In this document: positions 1 through 9,534 of the stretch, one piece after another
Numbering within the stretch: the stretch's first letter is position 1
Layout: each line of letters starts with the position of its first letter
DNA from: Candidatus Poribacteria bacterium
Lineage (GTDB): Bacteria > Poribacteria > WGA-4E > WGA-3G
DNA length: 56,590 nucleotides
NCBI GenBank assembly: GCA_022822275.1
Contig: JAJEBZ010000175.1
Coordinates: forward strand, 1-56,590
Direction: 5' to 3'
Translations under genes and position numbers: made by a program
Notes under the pieces: model-generated
The model's input: only the letters and a program-made list of their open reading frames with translations
The model's database searches: none
What the model was told of the DNA's origin: nothing

Positions 1-6
1 ATTCGG

Positions 7-35
7 TTGACAGGTTTTAGTGTGTTGTTTATTAT
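7..35 (+). promoter_or_regulatory. Sigma70-type promoter for the hydrolase/TonB receptor pair
   Basis: TTGACA, a 17-nt spacer and TATTAT lie about 65 nt upstream of the first gene. The -35 is a perfect consensus and the -10 matches 5 of 6. The receptor gene follows only 25 nt after the hydrolase, so this promoter probably drives both. This is a motif match only. Confidence 0.6.
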
Positions 36-101
36 TATGGTATTATAGCATTGATGCGAATTTTGTCAAGTGGGATAGAAATTTAATGGAGGGATGCCTT
101 T

Positions 102-1175
102 ATGTATAATGCAGATAAACATTTTGAAACTTTGTACGCCACAGTACCGAGGAAATATGAGTTCCATGAAACGACATCAGAAGGTTTGGTAGCATGGCAA
201 GCCAAATTTCGTCCGGAGTTGCGGAATATTCTCGGTTTAGATAATATGGAATCTGACCTTGCTGATTATGTTCCGAAAGCAGAACAGTTGGAAGTTTTGG
301 ATATGGACACTCATATTCGGGAAAGTTGGTATTTGTGGGTAGAACCGACAGTGCCGTTGCCGTTCTATCTGCTTCGTCCGAAAACAGTTGCGGGAAATGT
401 TCCTCTGATTCTTACACCACATGGTCACAACCATCCGCATATCTATGCTGGCATTGCACATTCGGAAAAAGAGGAGCAGGAGATGATAGCAGGTGAACGG
501 GACATCGCTCGCCAAGCTGCTGTGGAAGAGGGGTACATCGCGATTGCCCCGACAACACGCGCTTTCGGTGAAACACGCACCGAGGGAGACAAACAAAACA
601 ATAACACACACTCATGCAGACGTCAGTTAGTACATAGCATATTGGTTGGACGGACACCCATCGGTGAGCGGGTGTGGGACATGTCTCGTCTGATTGATTG
701 GGCAATAGAGAATTTGCCTATAGATGCTGAACGGATTGCGATTACCGGAAATTCTGGTGGTGGGACGGTGTCGCTTTTCGCTGCTGCATGTGAAACCCGA
801 ATTGCTGTTGCTGTTCCGAGTTGCTATTTTTGCACGTTTGAAGGGAGTATCGGCACTATTCGTCACTGTGAATGCAACTATGTGCCGGGTGTGATGCGGT
901 TAGGTGAGATGTATGACGTTGCTGGTTTAATCGCACCGCGTCCGTTCTTGGCAATTGCTGGGCGAGATGATGGTATTTTTCCGATAGAACATGTAAAGTT
1001 TGCATATCAACGGTTGAAAGAGATCTATACGGTTGCGGGTGTTGCGGACAGGTGTGAACTGTTTATCGGAGATGGCGGACATCGGTATTACAAAACAGGG
1101 GCATGGCAATTTGTGCGGCAGCATTTTGCAAATAACGCACATATATACCAATCCGTAATGGGAGATCACATATAA
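102..1175 (+). CDS. Alpha/beta hydrolase, acetyl-xylan-esterase/dienelactone-hydrolase-like
   Basis: A 357-aa predicted serine hydrolase without a signal peptide, so probably cytoplasmic. The nucleophile elbow GNSGGG places the serine near residue 218. GRDDGIFP (Asp about 289/290) and GDGGHRYY (His about 327) give the other triad members in the expected order, and PHGHNHPH near 107 fits the oxyanion region. Families with this layout deacetylate or de-esterify plant or algal polysaccharide side chains, but the substrate cannot be read from the sequence. GGAGG sits about 9 nt before the ATG. It is followed after 25 nt by a TonB-dependent receptor, which suggests that an imported ester or sugar is processed. 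A related peptidase-like S9 fold is the main alternative. Confidence 0.75.
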   Translation: MYNADKHFETLYATVPRKYEFHETTSEGLVAWQAKFRPELRNILGLDNMESDLADYVPKAEQLEVLDMDTHIRESWYLWVEPTVPLPFYLLRPKTVAGNVPLILTPHGHNHPHIYAGIAHSEKEEQEMIAGERDIARQAAVEEGYIAIAPTTRAFGETRTEGDKQNNNTHSCRRQLVHSILVGRTPIGERVWDMSRLIDWAIENLPIDAERIAITGNSGGGTVSLFAAACETRIAVAVPSCYFCTFEGSIGTIRHCECNYVPGVMRLGEMYDVAGLIAPRPFLAIAGRDDGIFPIEHVKFAYQRLKEIYTVAGVADRCELFIGDGGHRYYKTGAWQFVRQHFANNAHIYQSVMGDHI

Positions 1176-1200
1176 CACTATATATTTCAAAGGGGAGAAT

Positions 1201-3435
1201 ATGAAGATATTAATTATAGTTTTCTTGGTGATGTTAACGATTCCTTTAGTAGTCTTTGCTGATGAAGAAACGGATGATGTGATTCAGTTGGAAGATGTTG
1301 TTGTTACTGCGCGAAAACGCGAGCAGTTGTCTTTTGAAGTGCCTCTATCGGTTTCAACGCTTCGCACCGACAAATCTGATACTTTGCGTGCATCGGGTAT
1401 GGACTTGCGGTTTTTGTCGAATCGGACACCGAGTTTTCAGATGGAATCCTCATTTGGCCGTGTGTTTCCACGTTTTTATATTCGTGGACTTGGCAATACG
1501 GATTTTGACCTTAACGCATCACAGCCCGTTTCTGTACTCTACGATGGGGTTGTGCTTGAAAATACCATGCTGAAAGGTTTTCCCGTATTTGATCTGGATC
1601 GGATAGAGGTGCTGCGAGGACCGCAAGGCACGTTATTTGGTCGGAATACGCCTGCTGGAGCTGTGAAGTTCGAATCTGCACGTCCCACACAGGTTTTAGA
1701 GGGATATGGACGATTGAGTTACGGACAGTTCAACAGCAGTAATTTTGAAGGTGCAGTATCAGGTGCGCTTGTTCCGGACGTGCTTTCAGCGAGACTTTCT
1801 ATACTCAATCAGTGGCGTAGTGATTGGATTGATAATGCGTTTACGGATGAAGAGGATGTTTTAGGCGGTTATCGTGATTCTGCAATCCGTATGCAACTGC
1901 TTTGGACTCCGATACCTGAATTAGAGGCATGGTTTAAATTCCATGGGCGTGATCTTGAGGGGACTTCACGTCTGTTTCGCGCCAATATCCTTGAACCTGA
2001 CAAGGGGGATTTGGTTGCTGACTTTGCGCGTGGGACTATCGCACACGATGCACAAAATGAACAGACACTGAGATCCGGTGGATTAGCTCTTGAGATGCGT
2101 TATGACATTGGTGACTTTCAACTGGTTTCACTGACGGGTTTTGACCGACTTACCACATATTCGCGTGGTGATATTGATGGTGGATATGGTGCAGTATTTA
2201 CTGAGACAAGTGGTCCTGGCGTAATACCATTTCCATCCGAAACGGCATCTGGTATTCCCTTGCTGAGGCAATTCAGTCAGGAAGTCCGTTTGATGACTAT
2301 CGGAGAAAGCCGTCTTGCATATCAGATCGGTTTGTACTACTTCCATGAGTTCGTGAAGATGGAGGATTTCAATTACAATACATTGGCAGGTGGCATTCAA
2401 GATGGCATGGCGCGTCAAGAGCAGACCGCTACGGCAGGAGCAGCATTCGCGTCTATGACATACCAATTGCTTGATGAACTGGAATTGGGTGTTGGTGTGC
2501 GTTTGTCTAATGATGTGAAAGATTATACAGCATGGCGTGACGAAGTGCCTGCTTCTGAAGTTGAAAGAAGGGACGCAAAACCGATCGGTCCTATCCATCA
2601 AAACCCGGAGGACACGGTGTGGAGCGGTGATCTAAGTCTACGTTATGAAGTTTCTCCTAACGTGCAGACATACTTGCGTGTCGCGCGAGGATTCCGTGCC
2701 CCCAGCATTCAGGGACGTTTGTTGTTTGGTGATGAGGTCACTGTCGCAAATACGGAGACAGTTCTCTCCGTTGAAGGTGGCACGAAACTCCGTCTATTGG
2801 AGCAGCGGTTACACATGAATTTGGCAGCGTTCAACTACTTGATGCGGGATCAACAACTTACTGCGGTGGGGGGAGGTGCCAATTTCAATCGGTTGGTGAA
2901 CGCTGATAGCACCATTGGGCGCGGTGTTGAGGCAGAATTGATTTTCCTCCCGGTACCCTCACTTGAGGTGTCAGTGGGACTTAGCTACAACCAGACACGT
3001 ATTGACGATCCGAATTTAGCGGTGGAAGGATGTGGTGCCCCGTGTGAAGTGCTGGATCCACCTGCTTCTGGTGAAGGGACTTTTTCTATCAATGGCAACA
3101 GTTTGCCGCAGGCACCAGCTTGGATTGCAGATGTGACGTTACGTTACATACTTGAACTTCCAGCAGGTTTTCGCCTTGTCGCATCTACAGATTGGGCATA
3201 CCGCAGCCGAGTGCATTTCTTTCTTTACGACTCTGTAGAATTCAGCGATGCTTGGCTTTTAGATGGTGGTGTCCACCTTGCATGCCAGTTGCCAGATTCT
3301 GTCACTGAGATTGCACTAACGGGACGCAATATCCTGAACGACACATCTCCCACTGGTGGTATTGATTTTAACAATCTGACCGGTTATGTCAATGAACCTC
3401 GGTTTTTGGGATTGGAGTTAGTTAGACGTTTTTGA
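1201..3435 (+). CDS. TonB-dependent outer-membrane receptor
   Basis: A 744-aa outer-membrane active transporter. Residues 1-20 are a signal peptide (hydrophobic core, cleavage near VFA-DE). A TonB-box-like DVVVTARKR follows at about 32-40, then the plug domain with the typical RGLGNTD and LRGPQGTLFGRNT motifs, and a long beta-barrel rich in alternating aromatic strands. The chain ends in a C-terminal Phe (LELVRRF), the usual barrel-assembly signal. FGRNTPAGA and the VARGFRAP strand resemble the iron/siderophore or FyuA-like branch, but the ligand is not predictable. The ATG has GGGGAG 6 nt upstream and the stop is TGA. It is likely co-transcribed with the preceding hydrolase. No tonB/exbBD lies in the window. 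Confidence 0.9.
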   Translation: MKILIIVFLVMLTIPLVVFADEETDDVIQLEDVVVTARKREQLSFEVPLSVSTLRTDKSDTLRASGMDLRFLSNRTPSFQMESSFGRVFPRFYIRGLGNTDFDLNASQPVSVLYDGVVLENTMLKGFPVFDLDRIEVLRGPQGTLFGRNTPAGAVKFESARPTQVLEGYGRLSYGQFNSSNFEGAVSGALVPDVLSARLSILNQWRSDWIDNAFTDEEDVLGGYRDSAIRMQLLWTPIPELEAWFKFHGRDLEGTSRLFRANILEPDKGDLVADFARGTIAHDAQNEQTLRSGGLALEMRYDIGDFQLVSLTGFDRLTTYSRGDIDGGYGAVFTETSGPGVIPFPSETASGIPLLRQFSQEVRLMTIGESRLAYQIGLYYFHEFVKMEDFNYNTLAGGIQDGMARQEQTATAGAAFASMTYQLLDELELGVGVRLSNDVKDYTAWRDEVPASEVERRDAKPIGPIHQNPEDTVWSGDLSLRYEVSPNVQTYLRVARGFRAPSIQGRLLFGDEVTVANTETVLSVEGGTKLRLLEQRLHMNLAAFNYLMRDQQLTAVGGGANFNRLVNADSTIGRGVEAELIFLPVPSLEVSVGLSYNQTRIDDPNLAVEGCGAPCEVLDPPASGEGTFSINGNSLPQAPAWIADVTLRYILELPAGFRLVASTDWAYRSRVHFFLYDSVEFSDAWLLDGGVHLACQLPDSVTEIALTGRNILNDTSPTGGIDFNNLTGYVNEPRFLGLELVRRF

Positions 3436-3473
3436 TAACATTGTTAATTATAGTAATTGAGATGTAACGTAGT

Positions 3474-5078
3474 TTAATTGATAGCAGCGTTATTATCTGT
3501 TGATGGCGGTTCTTGTATCACAGGGATAACATAGCTGTGAATTGTTGCTTCCTGTATAATGTCAGTTTCGAGGCGCGGTTCTGGGTTTTTGCGATGGTCA
3601 AAGACAACATAATATCCTGCCGTTTGACCTTCGGATTTCATGTAACGGACAAGTTGTTTTTTACCTGCGGCATAAGTGTTTTCACCATCCCATATTTTCG
3701 TCTCAATGATGTATGTGCGATTGTTATGGAAAATAACGATGTCCATGCGACCACGACCAGTTGGTACTTCAAGATACATAACCCCACCGATGAGAAGGAC
3801 AAACTGATCGAGATATGCAAGCAGCAGGTGTTGTCCAACGTATTCTTTGGGTGTTTCTGGCACTTGCAGTACGCGGAATCCTGCACGTACAACGAAATCT
3901 CGGAAGTTATTTAGTAAGAGCAACATGTCAATCTCTCCATTTGGAGTTAGGTAATCTTGAAAACCGTCTGTGCTGTTTTCGGGAAGATATTCGTTCTCAA
4001 GCCCGTTCACCAGCGGTTTAAATGTTTGCAAAATACAATAGTGATAAATCGGATTGAGAATTTCACACATCCCATCTTCTCCTTTAGTGATAACGCCATA
4101 AGTAGCGAGTTCACTGATGATCTCGTTCCGGAGTGTGAAGCGTACCCCCATATCATAAGAGACTATTTGCATGAGGTACGACTCGAACCGTTTGTCTCTG
4201 CGTACATTGGTGACCAGATGGGATAGGTTAACGTTATCTTCTTCAAGGAGTTGTGCGAGTGCCTTTGCAAAGTGGTTGTGTTCAATTGTCTCAGTTTTAG
4301 GAATATTGAATTCTTCTGTAAGGATTTGACCGAATCGGTTGACAAGGAAGGGTTGTCCTGCGGTCTGTTTGTGGATGCTTTCAATTACTTCGGCTGAGAT
4401 ACGCTGTCCAGTTTCCTCTGTATATTGAGAAAATAGTTCTTGAACCTGTTCAAGTGTAAAATTGGGTAGTAGAAACTCATCCTGTATGTTGAATGGAGAA
4501 ATAGATCTATCATAGTTGAGTTGGTTGATGCTTTTTACACCAACAATGCCGATGCTATATGGGCATCGGTTCTTACCGGTAAGGTATATTTGTCGTAGTG
4601 TATATAGGAAATCGTTGAGAACGGTTGCAGGTATACCATCAAATTCGTCAATGATCAGAACAACCTTTTTTTCTTCAAGGATACTTGCCATGTTTTCAAA
4701 GAAAACCTTCATTGTTACATGATCTGTAATCGTGGAATTATCCAAAAAGTCTTTCAATTCTGTTATCGGTTGCACGTTGTATTTCTGAAAAACATTCTCA
4801 ATTTCTTTGCATAAGTTTATGTAGAAGTATTTGTAAAAAGTGTTTGGTTCAACGTTACTGAAAGTTTGGAAATCAAGCCGTATTGGAAAATAGTTTGTGT
4901 GCGGTAACATATCAAGGGCGTTTTGAAAGAAAGTGGTTTTCCCTGTTTGTCGTGGTGCAAAAAGTACGATGTATCTACCTTTTTCTATACGCTCAATGAA
5001 GTCTGCAAGTTCATCGGTTCGTGGAACAGCATAACTGTCTTCTAAATAAACGGGACCGCGTGTTTCAAAATACCTCAT
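3474..5078 (-). CDS. AAA-like ATPase with C-terminal PD-(D/E)XK nuclease-like domain
   Basis: About 534 aa from the chosen start. A Walker A motif (FAPRQTGKTT, about residues 40-49) and a Walker B motif (VVLIIDEFDG) form the P-loop domain. A winged-helix-like middle follows, and near the C-terminus RMDIVIFHNNRTYIIETKIW matches the D-x(n)-ExK core of PD-(D/E)XK nucleases. This is the architecture of the widespread AAA-ATPase/DUF1703-type family, whose role is poorly defined and is often linked to mobile or defence genes. The ORF track begins at an upstream GTG, but the ATG at 5078 is preceded by GAAGGAGAAGAA, a much better ribosome site. It lies downstream of the trypsin-FGE gene with a palindrome between them. 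Confidence 0.75.
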   Translation of the reverse strand: MRYFETRGPVYLEDSYAVPRTDELADFIERIEKGRYIVLFAPRQTGKTTFFQNALDMLPHTNYFPIRLDFQTFSNVEPNTFYKYFYINLCKEIENVFQKYNVQPITELKDFLDNSTITDHVTMKVFFENMASILEEKKVVLIIDEFDGIPATVLNDFLYTLRQIYLTGKNRCPYSIGIVGVKSINQLNYDRSISPFNIQDEFLLPNFTLEQVQELFSQYTEETGQRISAEVIESIHKQTAGQPFLVNRFGQILTEEFNIPKTETIEHNHFAKALAQLLEEDNVNLSHLVTNVRRDKRFESYLMQIVSYDMGVRFTLRNEIISELATYGVITKGEDGMCEILNPIYHYCILQTFKPLVNGLENEYLPENSTDGFQDYLTPNGEIDMLLLLNNFRDFVVRAGFRVLQVPETPKEYVGQHLLLAYLDQFVLLIGGVMYLEVPTGRGRMDIVIFHNNRTYIIETKIWDGENTYAAGKKQLVRYMKSEGQTAGYYVVFDHRKNPEPRLETDIIQEATIHSYVIPVIQEPPSTDNNAAIN

Positions 5079-5095
5079 TTCTTCTCCTTCTTTAG

Positions 5096-5116
5096 GCACA
5101 AACTAACAGTTTGTGC
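5096..5116. repeat. Short palindrome, GCACAAACT/AGTTTGTGC family
   Basis: Nine-bp perfect arms separated by three bases lie between two same-strand genes. The same arm occurs near 26418 (half copy) and 56501-56525, so it is a repeated REP-like intergenic palindrome and not a one-off terminator. No U-run follows on the minus strand. Confidence 0.6.
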
Positions 5117-5129
5117 TACAGAAATGGTA

Positions 5130-7469
5130 TTACTCAGTGGGGATGCTTTTTGCACACCGAAACCCCAGCCAGCCATTTGTATTATAGGGTCTATCGCGTC
5201 CACGGTCTGCGGTTTTTGCGGGTCCTGGTGTGTTCCATGAACCACCACGTGAAACTCGAGGAGAACGAATCGTCAGGTAGTTTTCCATCAATTCCTGCAT
5301 GCTGGAATCACCTGCAATTGGGTTCTTTTTAGGCGATTGACTATAGAACTTTCTGTCGTATTGATCTATGCATAATTCCCACACGTTGCCTCCCATGTCA
5401 TACAGGCCGTAGGCATTCGGCAGATAACTTCCAACGGGTAAGGTGTTCGTGTCAAAATACCCATAGTTTGCTCTGCGCGGATTGGGATGTTCACCCCACA
5501 CATAACGTTCACCTTTTTTACCTCCGCGGGCAGCCTTCTCCCATTCAGCCTCTGTTGGTAGCCTTTTGCCTACCCATTTTGCATAAGCCATTGCTGCGTA
5601 CCAACTCACATATACGACCGGATGGTTGTCTTTACCCTTTGGATAGTTATCACCATCCCAGAATCTTAGATAGCGTCCGTTGTGATATTTGCGCGGAATG
5701 TTATTTTTGCTCCATTCGGGATTTGCGTCAATGAACGTTTTGAATTGGGCATTTGTCACCTCGTAAGCGTCAATCAGGAACTCGTCAAGATAGATTGTAT
5801 GTTCGGGCGATGCATTACTGACTTGATTGCTTCCCATTTGGAACTCACCTGCGGGTATGCGTACCATCTCTTTTGCTGCTTTTTCTATCTCTTCAGTAGA
5901 GGTTACACCTTGACCTATAGCTTGCTTGGCTTTTGTGAAATCTGCTTTTGCCTCCTCAAGTTTTCCGAGTGCCTCCTTTGCTTTAGCACGATCGGTATAA
6001 GATTCTTGGTCGTCAGGTTTTAGTTTTAGTGCTGCATCAAAATCTTCAATGGCACCGTTATAGTCTTCGAGTGCAGCCTTTGCTGCGCCGCGTGTATGAT
6101 AGATGTGTGCTTTTTCTGCGTTTAATTCGATTGCTTTGTCAGCATCAGTTATTGCTGCTTGGTAATTTTTCTTTGCTTCGGCATCGTTGTCTTGTGCGGT
6201 ATGGAGTTTTCCGAGTAGGTATTTTGCCCAGCCGCGATTATTGTAGTTTTCAGCGTCTTTTGGTCCCAGTTTTATAGCTTCATTAATATCGTCTATCGCT
6301 TCTTCGTAAAGTTTTTGGGCAGCATTGAAGTTTTTTTCTTCAACATGCGATTGCGCGAATAGATATTTTGTCCAACCACGTCCGGCGTAGTTTCCATCGT
6401 TTTCTGGGTTTAATGTTACAGCTTGATCGTAATCAACTATTGCCGTTTCATATAGTTTTTGAGCGGTTGCATGGTTGTGTTTTTCTGCCTCAGCTTCACC
6501 GTAATGGGCATGGGCATGTCCCCGATAGTTATAGGCAGTATCATCTTTTGGGTCTAATTTCATCGCGGCAGTATAGTCTGCTATGGAATCCTGGAAGTGT
6601 TTTTGTGCTTTTTTCATTCTTCCCTGTTGTGCTTCTATTTCTGCATGATAGGAATGCGCGTGTCCTCGAAAGTAGTATGCCTCCGCGAACTTAGGGTACA
6701 ACTTTATAGATTCATTAAAATCTTTGATTGAACCGTTGTAGTCCTTTGCCCCAAATTTATCATATCCCCGTTGGTAAATGACATAAGCACGGATATTGTC
6801 CTGTTTGTACCATTGTGTTAATGGTACTACCTTTCCATTTTGTGAGAGTAATGCTTTGAGGATATTTGAGGGGATAGCGAAGCTGTAGTGATCTCCAGTT
6901 GCGAAACCGATTCCAACAACTTCGGCGGAGTTGTTTAGCATGGGGCAACCGCTGCTGCCATTAGAAATTTCTGCTGTTGTCTCAAGGACTTTTTCTAATG
7001 ATTTGTGTATGGTTCCGGCCGTAATCCTATACTGTTTTCCTCCGGGATAACTTGATGCGTAAACAGGATCATCAATTTTTATCGTATCACTGTCTCCCAG
7101 TGGGAGTGGTATACCCTCTCCTGATACTTTTAGGATGGCGAGGTCGTGTTTCATATCATAGCCGGAGATCCCTTCAATTGCCCAGATCGTCTCATTATCG
7201 TCCTGTTTTGCGAAAATTGCTCCTGGGCGTATGATTACGTGGAGATTGGTCACAATTTTGTCAGGTTGGACAAAAAAGCCTGTGCCAGACCAAATTGCTC
7301 TTAAATCGCCGGAAGTAATTCGGACTGTAGATGCTTTTGCCTTTGCGATTATATTCTCGTCTATTGGGATTTCGGTTTGTTCAGAAACGGTTTGCTGCGG
7401 AGTCCAGGTGCTCAAAAACAGCAGTACCAAAATGAAGGGTATGAATATATATTTTCTGTTGTATTGCAT
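5130..7469 (-). CDS. Exported trypsin-like protease with TPRs and a C-terminal FGE/SUMF1-type domain
   Basis: 779 aa. A signal peptide or anchor (IFIPFILVLLFLSTW, 8-22) is followed by a trypsin-like domain. The triad is visible as H77 (VTNLHVI), D109 (KHDLAIL) and S173 (NGSSGCP). About eight TPRs fill roughly 215-530, several with an extra LYEEAI-type linker. Residues about 555-775 are a formylglycine-generating-enzyme/SUMF1 fold (IPAGEFQMGSN, EWEKAARGG, NVWELC, RGGSW, GFRCA). The segment after RGGSW has none of the cysteines used by true FGEs, so it is probably a binding domain and not an oxidase. The ATG has AAGGA 9 nt upstream. It shares its protease and TPR parts with the four genes at 8-14.4 kb but is separated from them by 600 AT-rich bases. 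Confidence 0.85.
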   Translation of the reverse strand: MQYNRKYIFIPFILVLLFLSTWTPQQTVSEQTEIPIDENIIAKAKASTVRITSGDLRAIWSGTGFFVQPDKIVTNLHVIIRPGAIFAKQDDNETIWAIEGISGYDMKHDLAILKVSGEGIPLPLGDSDTIKIDDPVYASSYPGGKQYRITAGTIHKSLEKVLETTAEISNGSSGCPMLNNSAEVVGIGFATGDHYSFAIPSNILKALLSQNGKVVPLTQWYKQDNIRAYVIYQRGYDKFGAKDYNGSIKDFNESIKLYPKFAEAYYFRGHAHSYHAEIEAQQGRMKKAQKHFQDSIADYTAAMKLDPKDDTAYNYRGHAHAHYGEAEAEKHNHATAQKLYETAIVDYDQAVTLNPENDGNYAGRGWTKYLFAQSHVEEKNFNAAQKLYEEAIDDINEAIKLGPKDAENYNNRGWAKYLLGKLHTAQDNDAEAKKNYQAAITDADKAIELNAEKAHIYHTRGAAKAALEDYNGAIEDFDAALKLKPDDQESYTDRAKAKEALGKLEEAKADFTKAKQAIGQGVTSTEEIEKAAKEMVRIPAGEFQMGSNQVSNASPEHTIYLDEFLIDAYEVTNAQFKTFIDANPEWSKNNIPRKYHNGRYLRFWDGDNYPKGKDNHPVVYVSWYAAMAYAKWVGKRLPTEAEWEKAARGGKKGERYVWGEHPNPRRANYGYFDTNTLPVGSYLPNAYGLYDMGGNVWELCIDQYDRKFYSQSPKKNPIAGDSSMQELMENYLTIRSPRVSRGGSWNTPGPAKTADRGRDRPYNTNGWLGFRCAKSIPTE

Positions 7470-7549
7470 GCGGATAATCCTTCCATTGGTTCAATGAGTT
7501 AGGTTCTGTTGGCTGCAAATTATTTGAGTTTTTGTGGGGCGATTTTTCT

Positions 7550-7640
7550 CAAAATGTTTTCATTTGAAAACATTTTTCGTTTTTTTGAAAACATTTTTCG
7601 TTTTTTTGAAAACATTTTTCGTTTTTTTGAAAACATTTTA
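7550..7640. repeat. Tandem 21-bp repeats with a 12-bp inverted repeat
   Basis: Three full copies and one partial copy of a 21-bp unit built on TGAAAACATTTTTCG lie head to tail. The first copy also forms a 12-bp perfect inverted repeat with the preceding AAAATGTTTTCA. They lie 80-170 nt upstream of the trypsin-TPR-FGE start, where a regulator could bind. They are too few and too similar to slippage products to call CRISPR. Confidence 0.7.
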
Positions 7641-8069
7641 TAATTTGGAATAAACCCAGTCATAGTAAGGGTTTACAGGCGATTTTTTGTAAATTTTTTG
7701 AAATTAAAAAAAAATATTTTTTGGAAAGTGTAACATTTTGTAATTCTGTTGTTATTGATGTGTGGTGTGTGTCAGTTTTGTAAGAATATTTATGTGTTTT
7801 GTTATATGGTTGTTATGTAATATATATTATAACATGTATATTATTGTGTGTCAAGTCTTTTTTAGTTTAATTTTCTTATATTTTATTATTATGAATGTGT
7901 AAAATTTAGGTCAAGGTGTGTTGTCTAATATTTTCTGACAGAATCTCGGATTTCACAGAGGGCGCGGATTACATGGATAAGACCGCTGCAATGGATCGTA
8001 TCACTGTTGTAGTAAAGCGTCTTTTTGTTTTTCCATAGTTTTTCTCCCACTATTTACCTAACAATTTCG
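7641..8069. other. AT-rich gene-free stretch
   Basis: About 430 nt without a credible ORF on either strand. It is strongly AT-rich, with runs such as TTAAAAAAAAATATTTTTTGG. Near 7936-7975 there is a partial copy of the GAATC-CGGAT-rich repeat that is complete at 36673-36867 (AGAATCTCGGATTTCACAG followed by CGCGGATTACATGGATAAG). It may hold the promoter of the downstream trypsin-TPR-FGE gene on the minus strand, but I cannot pick a convincing -35/-10 pair. Confidence 0.5.
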
Positions 8070-9488
8070 TTAGTTTGATACATTTTCAACATCTGGATGT
8101 AATTCCTTTGCTTTTGCAAAGTCTGCTTCTGCTGCTTTTTGTTGTCCAAGTGCTTTTTTTGCTCTACCCCGATTTTTGTATGCTTTAACATATTTAGGGT
8201 TTAATTTGATAGCGGTATTGTAATCTTCTATTGCACCTTCATAGTCATCAAGTTTAGCTTTTGCGTTTCCTCTATTGTAATATGCTTTTGTATATTCAGG
8301 ATTCAGTTTTATAGCCGTATCATAATCTTCTAAGGCACCTTTGGTGTCACCGAGATATCGCCTCAAGGTACCGCGATTGTTGTATGTGTCCGGATCCTCA
8401 GGATTTAATTTGATAGCGTTATCGTAGTCTTCAATAGCTCCTTGAAAATCATCAAGTTTTCGCTTCGCATTTCCCCGATTATAGTATGCGTTTGTCTTTT
8501 CAAAGTCTAGTTTGATAACATTATCATAGTCTTCTATAGCACCTGCAATGTCACCGAGTTCGTCCTTTGCTTCAGCCCGTTTTAAGTAGGCGTGAGCCAA
8601 ATTGGGGTTTAGTTGAAGGGCTTTATCGTAGTATGCTACTGCTTTTTCGTATTTTTCTGCTGCTAAATACATGTTCCCTATATCTGTTTTAGAGTAGGCG
8701 CGTATTTTTGGATGTCTACGCCATTCCGATATAGATTCAACTTGTCCTGAGTTGGCTATTAATGTTTTGAGAGCAGTTAGCGGAATTGCATTAACAAAGG
8801 AAAGTCCGTTTGTGTTGCTATTATTTGTTCCTGTGCCAGATTCAACAACTCCGATAATTTCTCCTTCGTTGTTTAGCACGGGGCCGCCGCTATATCCGTC
8901 AAGTTGTTCTGTGTGAAGTTCCACTTTTATCTGCAGTAGTTTTTCATTATTATGTTCTCCAGAGATTGTACCTGCAACACTTCTGTATTTTTTCTCATCG
9001 TAACCGACAATGTAAGCTTGCTCACCTCTTTGAAGGTTATTGCTGTTTCCAATGGGAAGAGGTACACCTGTTTCAGTAACTTTCAGGAGCACAAGGTCAT
9101 TTTCGTCGTCAAACGCTGTTACACCCTCAATAGTATATTTTGTTGTTCCTTTACTCATGTGGAGATTGCTGGGTTTTTGGTCTTTTTTCTCGTTTAATCG
9201 TTTTGACTTACCTTGAAATAATTGCAAGACTATGTTGTTGATTTTTTTAGAGATACGTTGGGTAATGGGAGCTTTTTGTGCTTCAAGCTGCTTGGCGGTG
9301 ATTGCTTTGACATTGAATCCCGGTACGCCTTCGATCACATGAATGTTCGTTACGATTTTGTCCTGTTCCACGAAAAAACCGGTGCCTACTTGAATCGTCA
9401 GTCCGATAAATTTTGTTTTCAAGCAAACTGTAGATTTCTTGCTATTTTCAGCAATTTGTTGGAGTTGTTCATCTCTTTTTTGTTCCAT
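8070..9488 (-). CDS. Trypsin-like protease with C-terminal TPRs (array copy 4)
   Basis: 472 aa with no signal peptide (MEQKRDEQLQQIAENSKK). The N-terminal half is a chymotrypsin-fold protease with H50 (VTNIHVIEG), D131 (DENDLVLL) and S200 (LDGYSGGPVLN), all intact. An insertion of about 45 basic residues lies between the His and Asp blocks. The C-terminal half, from about 260, carries six TPRs of the AIxDYDxAIKLNPxxxxAYxNRG type. Being cytosolic distinguishes it from HtrA/Deg periplasmic proteases; there is no PDZ domain. It is the last gene of a four-gene leftward operon (46 nt after the previous one). TPRs usually bind protein partners, so a sensor-plus-protease role is an inference. Confidence 0.85.
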   Translation of the reverse strand: MEQKRDEQLQQIAENSKKSTVCLKTKFIGLTIQVGTGFFVEQDKIVTNIHVIEGVPGFNVKAITAKQLEAQKAPITQRISKKINNIVLQLFQGKSKRLNEKKDQKPSNLHMSKGTTKYTIEGVTAFDDENDLVLLKVTETGVPLPIGNSNNLQRGEQAYIVGYDEKKYRSVAGTISGEHNNEKLLQIKVELHTEQLDGYSGGPVLNNEGEIIGVVESGTGTNNSNTNGLSFVNAIPLTALKTLIANSGQVESISEWRRHPKIRAYSKTDIGNMYLAAEKYEKAVAYYDKALQLNPNLAHAYLKRAEAKDELGDIAGAIEDYDNVIKLDFEKTNAYYNRGNAKRKLDDFQGAIEDYDNAIKLNPEDPDTYNNRGTLRRYLGDTKGALEDYDTAIKLNPEYTKAYYNRGNAKAKLDDYEGAIEDYNTAIKLNPKYVKAYKNRGRAKKALGQQKAAEADFAKAKELHPDVENVSN

Positions 9489-9534
9489 ATAATAGGGGCT
9501 CTTTTTGCTTGCTTGCGGTGTGAGTCGGGACGGT

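Noticed and set aside
5130-7469. Diversity-generating retroelement target
   Set aside because: The FGE fold is a common variable domain, but no reverse transcriptase, template repeat or adenine-biased variable region was seen in the window.
7550-7640. CRISPR array
   Set aside because: Units are directly abutting without spacers and no cas gene is in the window.
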